From positions 1-30,206 of the forward strand of contig DATKQY010000043.1 in the NCBI GenBank assembly GCA_035532475.1: a stretch of DNA of 30,206 nucleotides. Reading direction: 5' to 3'. The notes beneath the pieces were generated by a model. The model did not search any database. It was not told the origin of the DNA and saw only the letters and a program-made list of their open reading frames with translations. Position 1 is the first letter of the stretch. Every line of letters begins with the position of its first letter. This stretch comes from DATKQY01 sp035532475 (GTDB taxonomy: Bacteria; Actinomycetota; Acidimicrobiia; Acidimicrobiales; Bog-793). Position numbers and translations under genes: made by a program. Below, piece by piece: positions 24,025 to 30,206 of this stretch.

Positions 24025-24726
24025 TCATTTTGCGTCCGGCCCCCTCCCCGATGTCGACGACAGCGCGCCGACGACGATCCGGCCCGCCTGTCGGACGTGC
24101 TCGGCACATGCTCGCTCGGCGGCGGCGGCATCGCCCGCTTCCACGGCTTCGACGATGCAGCGGATCTCCTCGACGGTGGCCGCGGGACGACCGGGTTCGG
24201 ACATCGAGGTCGCCCGCAGCACGATGATGCGGGCCTGGAGCCCGCCGATGATGTCCTGGATGGTCGAGTTGTCGGCGCCCTTGAGCAGCACCTCGTAGAA
24301 GCGGCTCTTCGACTGCAGCATCGCCCAGGTGTCAGCCGTCCCCGCGGCGACCCGTTGCAGCGCGTCGAAGGTGCGGCGCAGGGCGCGGACCTGCGTCGGC
24401 GTGGCTCGCTCGACGAACTGTCGCGCCGCGAGTCCCTCGAGCATCGCCCGGATCTCGTAGAGCTCCTTCGCCTCCTCGAGCGTCGGCGCGGCGACGACCG
24501 CCCCCTTCTGCGGGATCGTCTTCACCAGACCCTCGGCCGAAAGCTGTCGGATCGACTCGCGGATCGTGGCCCGGGATACGCCGGTCCACTCCACGAGCTC
24601 GCGCTCGACGAGGCGCTGACCGGGCTTGAGCCGCATGCTGACGATCGCGTCGCGCAGCAGGTCGGTGACCTGCTCGCGCAGGAGGGAGACCTGGAGCTGA
24701 CCGGGAGAGATCGGCGAATCGAACAA
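24025..24726 (-). CDS. GntR family transcriptional regulator (FCD domain)
   Basis: This is the fourth FCD-type GntR regulator in the window. The helix-turn-helix is QRLVERELVEWTGVSRATIR with wing VKTIPQKGAVVA. FCD helices follow (AKELYEIRAMLEGLAARQFV, FYEVLLKGADNSTIQDIIGG, EIRCIVEAVEAGDAAAAERACAEHVRQAG-type region). The start is uncertain: TTG 24726 gives 233 aa, while GTG 24813 is in frame but falls upstream of the transcription start predicted from the promoter at 24810-24839. The gene ends against the aldehyde dehydrogenase remnant, suggesting past rearrangement. It is probably autoregulated through the operator at 24800-24810. Confidence 0.85.
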   Translation of the reverse strand: MFDSPISPGQLQVSLLREQVTDLLRDAIVSMRLKPGQRLVERELVEWTGVSRATIRESIRQLSAEGLVKTIPQKGAVVAAPTLEEAKELYEIRAMLEGLAARQFVERATPTQVRALRRTFDALQRVAAGTADTWAMLQSKSRFYEVLLKGADNSTIQDIIGGLQARIIVLRATSMSEPGRPAATVEEIRCIVEAVEAGDAAAAERACAEHVRQAGRIVVGALSSTSGRGPDAK

Positions 24727-24799
24727 GTACGGGTCCAGTCCGCTCGCGGGGAAGGCGGCAGATCCACTGGCCTGATCAGCAGCTTGTCTGCCAAACTGA

Positions 24800-24810
24800 T
24801 TGTAGAACAA
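24800..24810. promoter_or_regulatory. FadR/LldR-type GntR operator
   Basis: TTGT-AGA-ACAA is a perfect dyad that fits the known FadR-subfamily pattern T-N-G-T-N3-A-C-N-A. It lies just ahead of an FCD-type GntR gene and overlaps the predicted transcription start, as expected for autorepression. Confidence 0.55.
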
Positions 24811-24839
24811 CACTAAGGCCCGCTCGGCGGGCCCGTCAA
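24810..24839 (-). promoter_or_regulatory. Promoter for the GntR gene, with a GC hairpin in the spacer
   Basis: On the minus strand TTGACG (24839-24834) is followed by 18 bases and TAGTGT (24815-24810). Nearly all of the spacer is a perfect 7-bp GC stem with a three-base loop (24817-24823 with 24827-24833). The hairpin could equally be a terminator for minus-strand transcription coming from the tnpB relic, although it has only a weak T-run. Confidence 0.4.
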
Positions 24840-24883
24840 CCGGAACAGCCCGTGGGCGGTTGGCCGAAGCTGGGCTGGATCGA

Positions 24884-24921
24884 CGAACATATGTCTGGCC
24901 TCGCTTAGCGTGGATGTGGAT
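24884..24921. repeat. Left inverted repeat of the tnpB element
   Basis: The repeat consists of CGAACATATGT, four variable bases, then a 23-bp block (24899-24921) that is exactly complementary to 26468-26490. The stop codon of tnpB lies inside this block. The outer 11 bases contain the palindrome ACATATGT. Confidence 0.75.
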
Positions 24922-24929
24922 AAGCGAGG
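24899..24929 (-). other. Hairpin at the 3' end of tnpB (possible omega/reRNA end)
   Basis: CCTCGCTTA (24899-24907) and TAAGCGAGG (24921-24929) form a perfect 9-bp stem with a 13-base loop, spanning the tnpB stop. In TnpB elements the guide RNA scaffold comes from this end of the element. The hairpin fits that role or the subterminal hairpin recognised by an IS605-type transposase. Confidence 0.45.
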
Positions 24930-26431
24930 AGCTCTTGTCCAGAGCAGTCCCGGTCCTGTGCCGACGAGACGTCGTCGGCTGCCGGGTTCCCGTTGCGGCC
25001 AGCAGCGCTGACACGGGACCTCGTCGCGGCACGAAGGTCGCGGCGAGTGGGTTGTCCCCTCCTGCGGGCGTGCCGGGTCGGAGTTCTCCTCCCGGCTCTC
25101 GGGCCGCCCCCATGGCGGTCCCCGGACTGGGTGTGCTCTACACCTCCGAAGAGGGAAGCGAGCACGTCCGTCGTGACGGCAACCTCGCCCCAGGCGGCGA
25201 GGTTGGCTGCGGCGTTGACGTCACGATCATGCGACGAGCCGCAGCGGGCACACGTCCAGGCGCGCACTGCGAGCGTGAGGTCTTGGTTCTCGGCCCCACA
25301 ATTCGAGCAGCGCTTGGACGAGGGATAGAGGCGATCGGCGAGAAGTAGCCGATCGGTGGGCAGCTTGTAGGTGAGCTGGCGGCGGAGCTCGCCAAGCGCG
25401 GCGTCGTGCAGGTGGCGGTTCAGGCCACGCTTCTTCGCTCCGCCACGACGGCTCATCCCCGAGACGTTCAAGTCCTCGAGGACCAAGAGCGCGCCCAGCT
25501 CCACCAGCTGCCGCGAGAGCTGGTGCAAGCGAGTCTGGCGCTGGTCGCGCACCTGGCGGTGCAGGAGGGCGATACGACGACCAGCCAGCTCCCAGCGACG
25601 CGAGGGCGAACGTCGCGCATGCGGTGCACCGATCGCCTTGCCATAGATACGGTCCTTGCGGGAGATGCAGCGCTGGGCACGCCGGAGGCGCTGCTCGGTG
25701 TCTCGTAGCGCCCGGCTTCCTGGCGCCTCGAGCATCACCTCGCCGTCGCTTGATGCCGCGATGCGAGGGTCTTGATGCCGACGTCGATGCCGACGATCCG
25801 GGTCGGGGAGGCCACGAGATGCTTCGATCGGACGGTCTGACGCTCAATGCTCAGCGATGCCCACCAGATCCCGCACGCATCCCGACGCAGCGTTGCCGAG
25901 ACGATGCGTGCCCGGCCACGACGGACGAGCCGGCGGAGCTGGGCCTGGCGCTCGTCGGGCGCGGCGACACGGAGAGGGCCGAGCCCGAGACGGCCCATAC
26001 GCGACAAGCTGAGGAAGCCTGGGCCAGGGCGATGGTCTCGCAGACGGTGAAGGACGGGGCGTCGCGGCGCTTCGCCTTGAAACGCGGGAAGCCTGACCGC
26101 CTTGCGATAAAGGACTGGTGCGCGGCACGTGCCCGTCGCAGGGCGTAGAGGTAGTCTTCGAGGGGTACTCGCCATGCCAGGGCGCGACGATCGCCTTCTT
26201 GGCGTGCCAGACGTCTTGGAGCTGGCGGTCGCTCAAGGGTTTGGTGCGTTTCGCCGCTTCTACGCCCGCCTCGCGCTCAGCCGTCCAGGTCTGCTGGTTG
26301 GCGAGGATCTGCTCGAGGGCGAAGTTGTAGGCGGTTCGTGCCGCGCCGGCGCAGCCAAGCAGGTACGAGTGCTGGGCGCGCGTCGGCGCGAGACGGATCC
26401 GTAGACCCTCGTGCTTCAGCGCCGGCGCCAT
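24905..26431 (-). pseudogene. tnpB: RNA-guided nuclease/transposon protein TnpB, frameshifted
   Basis: The family features are all recognisable but lie in different frames. They are an N-terminal start MAPALKHEGLRIRLAPTRAQ; FPRFKAKRRDAPSFTV; the RuvC-I motif GIDVGIKTLA; RuvC-II LVLEDLNVSGM; the zinc ribbon CSNCG...CARCG; and RuvC-III DRDVNAAANLA. The frame must shift three times, at about 26160, 26017 and 25760, each explained by one missing base. TnpB is an RNA-guided DNA nuclease that helps retain IS605 elements. The three catalytic acidic residues and four cysteines are kept, so decay is recent or the breaks are sequencing errors. About 90 residues follow the last motif, longer than the catalytic core needs, and this part may double as guide-RNA scaffold. 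Confidence 0.85.
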
Positions 26432-26467
26432 CTCCACAGGGCTGGACCGTAGGCGGCGCCTGTGACA

Positions 26468-26505
26468 ATCCACATCCACGCTAAGCGAGGGGGAACATAT
26501 GTTCG
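26468..26505. repeat. Right inverted repeat of the tnpB element
   Basis: This is the inverse complement of 24884-24921, matching at 34 of 38 positions. Unlike the left copy it lacks the other arm of the 9-bp hairpin, so it looks like a copied element end placed in inverse orientation. Its outer part overlaps the SOS-box-like palindrome. Confidence 0.75.
26493..26504. promoter_or_regulatory. LexA/SOS-box-like palindrome
   Basis: GAACATATGTTC is a perfect dyad matching the GAAC-N4-GTTC core of the LexA box of Actinobacteria and Bacillus. It contains a TATGTT that could serve as -10 (26498-26503) and lies 16 bases before the chosen start of the radical SAM gene. Confidence 0.55.
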
Positions 26506-26519
26506 GTATGCTCGCCCGG

Positions 26520-27569
26520 ATGGACGGAGCACCCACGGCGCAGCTGCGCTGGCACCTCACCTCAGAGGAGGACCGCGGCGGCCTGTTCGCGACGGAAGCG
26601 CTCGTCGAGCGCCACGTGGGCGCCGGAGAGTACCGGGGGATGGAGTTCCTCCACGTGAACGCCCGCTCGATCATCAACGGTGTCCCGGCTTCGAGCCGGA
26701 TGCCCTTCCGCCACACGATCAACGTCTACCGGGGCTGCTCCCACGCGTGCTCGTACTGCTTCGCGCGGCCGACCCACGCCTACCTCGGCCTCGGGATCGG
26801 CGAGGACTTCGAGCGCAAGATCGTCGTCAAGGTCAACGCCGTCGAGCGTCTGCGGGCCGAGCTGCGCTCGCCGCGCTGGGCGGGCGGACGCATCGCCATG
26901 GGCACCAACACGGACCCCTACCAGCGCGCAGAGGGCCGCTACCACCTCACCCGCGGGGTCGTCGAGGTCCTGCGCGACGCCGCCAACCCGTTCAGCATCC
27001 TCACGAAGTCGACCCTGGTGCTGCGCGATCTCGACCTTCTGGTCGACGCGGCACGCCGCACCGAGGTCCGCCTCGACGTCTCGATCGGGACCCTCGACCG
27101 GCAGGTGTGGCGGCTCACCGAGCCGGGCACGCCCCCACCGGACAAGCGCGTCGAGGCCGTCCGCCGCCTGAACGCGGCAGGCATCGCGTGCGGGGTGCTG
27201 ATCGCGCCGGTGCTGCCGGGCCTGTCCGACCGCGAAGACCAGCTCCGCGAGGTCACCCGGGCGTGCGTGGACGCCGGCGCCGTCTCGCTGTCCACCGTCG
27301 CGCTGCACCTGCGTCCCGGCGTGCGCGAGCACTTCCTCGGATGGCTCGGGGCGGCGCGACCAGAGCTGGTACCCCTCTACCGTCGCCGATTCGGGCGTGG
27401 TGCCTACCAACCCGACGACGAACAGCTCCGTGTCGCCGAGCTCGTCTCCGGCTTCGCCGGAGAGGCCGGGCTCGACCCCGCCGCGAGGCGGCGCGGCTCC
27501 TTCGTCAGGGTGCGCCGGGCGCCCCCGTCGGCGGCCGCGCCGGACGCGCAGCAGCTCAGGCTGCTCTAG
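26520..27569 (+). CDS. Rv2578c/SplB-family radical SAM protein
   Basis: This 349-aa radical SAM protein belongs to the COG1533 group that includes spore photoproduct lyase and mycobacterial Rv2578c. The 4Fe-4S cysteines are Cys73, Cys77 and Cys80 in YRGCSHACSYCFARPTH. Family segments MGTNTDPYQRAEGRYHLTRG, FSILTKSTLVLRDLDLL, APVLPGLSD and VALHLRPGVREHFLGWL follow. No intein is present. ATG codons at 26499 and 26508 are in frame, but the first lies inside the SOS-like box. The ATG at 26520 aligns best with relatives, though no clear ribosome site is seen, so a leaderless or near-leaderless transcript is possible. A DNA-repair role is suggested by family and by the box. Confidence 0.87.
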   Translation: MDGAPTAQLRWHLTSEEDRGGLFATEALVERHVGAGEYRGMEFLHVNARSIINGVPASSRMPFRHTINVYRGCSHACSYCFARPTHAYLGLGIGEDFERKIVVKVNAVERLRAELRSPRWAGGRIAMGTNTDPYQRAEGRYHLTRGVVEVLRDAANPFSILTKSTLVLRDLDLLVDAARRTEVRLDVSIGTLDRQVWRLTEPGTPPPDKRVEAVRRLNAAGIACGVLIAPVLPGLSDREDQLREVTRACVDAGAVSLSTVALHLRPGVREHFLGWLGAARPELVPLYRRRFGRGAYQPDDEQLRVAELVSGFAGEAGLDPAARRRGSFVRVRRAPPSAAAPDAQQLRLL

Positions 27570-27990
27570 GCGAGCCGGGCGCGCGACCGGGCAGCGAGCG
27601 AACGCGAGGTCGGTCCCCGTCGCCGGAACCGCGCGTCCGCGCGACCGACATGACGGTCGGGGCCGACGCCGCCCGCTTCTGCCGCACGAGCCCGCCGGAG
27701 GGAGCGCCGTGGCAACCGGGGTGACCGCCGTGCACGGTGCCGCCCGGGTCGACGCTCCGCCGCTCGCGCCGCGTGCGCCCGACGCCAGCGTGGGCGCCGC
27801 CGTGGCGGCGCTCGTCACAGCCGCTCGCCGAGGCTCGCTGCGGATTGCGAGCCCGTGGCGACCGGCTGCACCGGGGGATCAGCTGATCCACCCGGGGCGC
27901 CCGGGCAGCGAGCCCCGGCGGCTACCCTCGTGGTGTCGTCGAGTGGCGGCCCCGACGAGGGAATCCTCCTCGGGGGATCGGAGGTTGTCC
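27570..27990. other. 421-bp intergenic region before ftsH
   Basis: I see no gene, RNA or clear promoter here. The sequence is very GC-rich and open in several frames, but none gives a recognisable protein. It must contain the ftsH promoter or a read-through region from the radical SAM gene. Confidence 0.5.
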
Positions 27991-30012
27991 GTGTCGCTCA
28001 TTGCGCGCCGGCAGGGGCGGCCGCTCCCGCTAAGGCACCTCTCGGGATCGGCCAATCCCGGGCCGCCGAAGGACCGCCCGAGGCCGCCTGCCCCCCCGCC
28101 TCCGCCGAAGTGGCGCACCGCGCTGCTCGTCGTCGGCCTCCTCATCACCCTCGTGCTGCTGCTCCGGCCGATGACGACCTCGAATCCGCCGAAGAACTTC
28201 ACCTACACGTCATTCGTCAACGCCGTGACCGCCAACCAGGTGAAGACGGCGACCATCCAACCGGGTGGCCAGGTGACCGGGACCCTCACGAGCGGGGTGA
28301 GCTACACGTCCCAGATACCGACGGCGCTCAACAACAACACGCTGTCGACGCTCCTTCTCGCCCACAAGGTCCAGGTGACCGGGACGGCCACCGGTGGCAC
28401 CACCCTGGGCGGAGTGCTCCTCTCCTTCCTCCCGCTGCTCTTCTTCGTCGGCTTCTTCGTCTGGATCGGGCGGCGCAGCCAAAAACAGCTCGCTGGCGGC
28501 ATCATGGGCTTCGGGGGCTCCAAGGCCAAGGTCTACGACGAGGAGCGCCCGTCGACCCGCTTCTCCGACGTGGCGGGCTACGAGTCGACCAAGCGCGAGA
28601 TCTCCGAGGTCGTCGACTTCCTGAAGCGTCCCGAGCGGTACCGGCGCGCCGGCGCCGTCGGGCCGAAGGGGGTGCTCATGATCGGCCCGCCCGGCACCGG
28701 CAAGACGCTCATGGCCCGGGCCGTCGCGGGCGAGGCCGACGTCCCCTTCTTCGCGCTCACCGGGTCGAGCTTCGTCGAGATGTTCGTGGGTGTCGGAGCG
28801 TCGCGGGTGCGCGACCTGTTCGCCGACGCCCGCAAGCGCGCGCCATCCATCGTCTTCATCGACGAGATCGACGCCATCGGTGGCCGCCGAGGCACCGGCT
28901 TCGCGGTGAACGACGAGCGGGAGCAGACCCTGAACCAGCTCCTCGCGGAGATGGACGGCTTCGACCCGACGACCGGTGTCGTGGTGCTCGCTGCGACGAA
29001 CCGCATCGAGTCGCTCGACCCCGCCCTGTTGCGACCCGGGCGCTTCGATCGCACCGTCGAGATCCCGCTGCCGAACCAGGCCGAGCGGAGCGCCATCTTG
29101 CGCGTGCACTCGCGGGGCAAGAAGTTCGGCCCCGACCTCGACCTCGACGCCGTCTCACGGGGGACGCCCGGCTTCTCGGGCGCGGATCTTGCCAACTTGG
29201 TGAACGAGGCCGCGATCAACGCGGTCCGCGAGGACCGCGAGGTGATCACCGCGGCCGACTTCGACACGGCCCGCGACCGCATCCTGCTCGGCCACCGGGA
29301 GGCGACGAACGCGTTGCTGCCCGACGAGAAGCACTCCGTGGCGGTGCACGAGTCGGGCCACGCCCTCGTCGCCGTGCTCTCCGAGCACGCGGACCCGGTT
29401 GCGAAGGTGACCATCCTGCCGGCCGGAAGGGCGCTCGGCGTGACCGAGCAGCTGCCCGAGGCGGAGCGGCACCTCTATCCGCAGAGCTACCTCACAGACG
29501 CCCTGGCAGTGCGTCTCGGCGGGCGCGCCGCGGAGGTGCTCGTGATCGGGGAGGCCTCGACCGGCGCCGCCAACGACCTAGCCGGCGCGACCGACCTCGC
29601 GACGCGGATGGTCCGCGAGTGGGGACTGTCGGACAAGGTCGGGCCGATCGGCTTCTCGACCGAGGGGCCCGGGCGCCTGTCCCCGATCGGCCTGCCGATG
29701 CGCCCGTACGCCGAGGACACCCAGCGCCTCATCGACGAAGAGGTGACCCGGTTGGTGCGCGAAGCCGAGACGCGGGCGACGAAGCTGCTCAGCTCCCACC
29801 GCGCCGAGCTCGACCGGGTGATCGCCCTCCTGCTCGAGAAGGAGACAGTCGACGGCGAAGAGCTGCTGCGCGTGGTCGGCATCGAACACGCGCACCACGG
29901 GCCCGAGCAGACCATGGCACCCTCGGCGGCCGCGGTGAGCGCGTCCACGGCGGACGGTCAGGCGAACGTCGTGAGCGCGTCCGCGGGCGACAGCCAGGCG
30001 ACGCCCGCGTAG
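27991..30012 (+). CDS. ftsH: ATP-dependent zinc metalloprotease FtsH
   Basis: FtsH is a membrane-bound AAA+ protease that degrades unassembled membrane proteins and short-lived regulators. In this 673-aa protein the cytosolic start is followed by TM1 (about 42-59), an extracytoplasmic domain (about 60-140), TM2 (about 141-160), Walker A GPPGTGKT (222-229), Walker B VFIDEID, an SRH arginine region (LRPGRFDR), and the zinc site HESGH with His443, Glu444 and His447. The third ligand is in TGAANDL. HESGH replaces the more usual HEAGH but keeps all catalytic residues. GTG 27991 has GGAGG six bases upstream. The proline-rich N-terminus (RPRPPAPPPPPK) and a short repeated tail (VSASTADGQAN, VSASAGDSQAT) are lineage features. 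Confidence 0.95.
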   Translation: MSLIARRQGRPLPLRHLSGSANPGPPKDRPRPPAPPPPPKWRTALLVVGLLITLVLLLRPMTTSNPPKNFTYTSFVNAVTANQVKTATIQPGGQVTGTLTSGVSYTSQIPTALNNNTLSTLLLAHKVQVTGTATGGTTLGGVLLSFLPLLFFVGFFVWIGRRSQKQLAGGIMGFGGSKAKVYDEERPSTRFSDVAGYESTKREISEVVDFLKRPERYRRAGAVGPKGVLMIGPPGTGKTLMARAVAGEADVPFFALTGSSFVEMFVGVGASRVRDLFADARKRAPSIVFIDEIDAIGGRRGTGFAVNDEREQTLNQLLAEMDGFDPTTGVVVLAATNRIESLDPALLRPGRFDRTVEIPLPNQAERSAILRVHSRGKKFGPDLDLDAVSRGTPGFSGADLANLVNEAAINAVREDREVITAADFDTARDRILLGHREATNALLPDEKHSVAVHESGHALVAVLSEHADPVAKVTILPAGRALGVTEQLPEAERHLYPQSYLTDALAVRLGGRAAEVLVIGEASTGAANDLAGATDLATRMVREWGLSDKVGPIGFSTEGPGRLSPIGLPMRPYAEDTQRLIDEEVTRLVREAETRATKLLSSHRAELDRVIALLLEKETVDGEELLRVVGIEHAHHGPEQTMAPSAAAVSASTADGQANVVSASAGDSQATPA

Positions 30013-30030
30013 CACGAGGCGCCGCCCGGC

Positions 30031-30049
30031 CGACGGCACGCCACCGTCG
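30031..30049. terminator. Hairpin between convergent ftsH and M24 peptidase genes
   Basis: CGACGG (30031-30036) pairs with CCGTCG (30044-30049) around a seven-base loop in the 39-bp gap between the two stops. It could terminate both transcripts, but no T-tract follows on either side. Confidence 0.35.
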
Positions 30050-30051
30050 CG

Positions 30052-30206
30052 TCAGCCCGCCGGCGCGAGACGGCTGAAGATCGGCTTCTCCCAGATCGAC
30101 AGCCCCACGCCGTGCCCGTACTGGAGGGCGAAGGCGGCGAGCTCGTCGGGGAAGCCGAACTCCTCGGCCGCCGGCCAGACCGAGACGATGTCCGCGGTCG
30201 TCGCCC
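30052..30206 (-). CDS. M24 family metallopeptidase, C-terminal part (cut by window edge)
   Basis: Only the last 51 or so codons are present, ending at the TGA at 30052-30054. The visible protein includes TTADIVSVWPAAEEFGFPDE and QYGHGVGLSIWEKPIFSRLA. GHGVGLS is the conserved histidine-containing motif of M24 (Xaa-Pro peptidase/creatinase-fold) enzymes, which include Xaa-Pro aminopeptidases, creatinase and DddP-type lyases. The subfamily cannot be decided from this fragment. It is convergent with ftsH. Confidence 0.75.
   Translation of the reverse strand, partial: ATTADIVSVWPAAEEFGFPDELAAFALQYGHGVGLSIWEKPIFSRLAPAG

Larger units (their letters stand above)
24884..26505 (-). mobile_element. tnpB-only IS605/IS1341-type element relic bounded by inverted repeats
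   Basis: This is a 1.6-kb unit holding a broken tnpB on the minus strand and no tnpA transposase. Its two ends are 38-bp inverted repeats (24884-24921 and 26468-26505) differing at four central positions. IS200/IS605 elements normally end in subterminal hairpins, not terminal inverted repeats, so the boundaries are provisional. It sits between a GntR gene and the promoter of a radical SAM gene. Confidence 0.65.

Noticed and set aside
24817..24833. GC hairpin as a definite rho-independent terminator
   Set aside because: The stem is perfect but the following minus-strand sequence TTAGTGTTGTT is a poor T-tract, and the hairpin also fits inside a promoter spacer, so it is reported only as ambiguous.
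1..30206. CRISPR array, prophage, rRNA or plasmid origin
   Set aside because: No spaced direct repeats, phage genes, rRNA sequence or replication-initiation genes were seen.

Overview
The window is a very GC-rich, gene-dense piece of bacterial chromosome, almost certainly from an actinobacterium (Actinomycetota). The codons are strongly biased to G/C at the third position, GTG starts are common, and there is a GAF-ANTAR regulator, an Rv2578c-type radical SAM protein, a TAP-like exported hydrolase and several FCD-type GntR regulators. I cannot assign a genus. I found no rRNA, tRNA or CRISPR array.

Region 1 (1-10.5 kb) is a catabolic array. A short-chain dehydrogenase (16-846, +) faces ten closely packed minus-strand genes. 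Read 5' to 3' from 10482 these are a two-subunit transketolase, a zinc alcohol dehydrogenase, two SDR oxidoreductases, a LigJ-like amidohydrolase (4-oxalomesaconate hydratase type), a GntR regulator, a LigB-type extradiol dioxygenase, and EtfB/EtfA. The ring-cleavage enzyme, a hydratase for its type of product, several dehydrogenases and an electron-transfer flavoprotein suggest breakdown of an aromatic or oxygenated carbon source. The substrate cannot be read from the sequence.

Region 2 (10.5-18.2 kb) has a GntR regulator (+), then a minus-strand group (Rieske oxygenase, alpha/beta hydrolase, GntR) behind a good sigma70-like promoter. The Rieske gene carries a single-base deletion. A plus-strand SDR and an exported serine hydrolase follow, then a convergent GAF-ANTAR antiterminator-type regulator.

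Region 3 (18.2-24.8 kb) begins with decayed sequence that includes a probable flavoprotein hydroxylase tail. A group D flavin monooxygenase follows, coupled to its probable TetR regulator and preceded by a promoter with a palindromic operator. Then come minus-strand quinone oxidoreductase, class II aldolase and methylenetetrahydrofolate reductase-like genes, a tiny aldehyde dehydrogenase remnant, and a fourth GntR gene with a FadR/LldR-type operator.

Region 4 (24.9-30.2 kb) starts with a tnpB-only transposon relic. Its nuclease motifs are intact, but the frame is broken three times and the relic is bounded by 38-bp inverted repeats. It abuts a LexA/SOS-box-like palindrome in front of an SplB/Rv2578c-family radical SAM gene. 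The window ends with ftsH and the 3' end of an M24 peptidase gene.

The points most worth following are the tnpB relic with unexpected inverted repeats and SOS-box-like ends, and the ring-cleavage/hydratase/split-transketolase gene combination.
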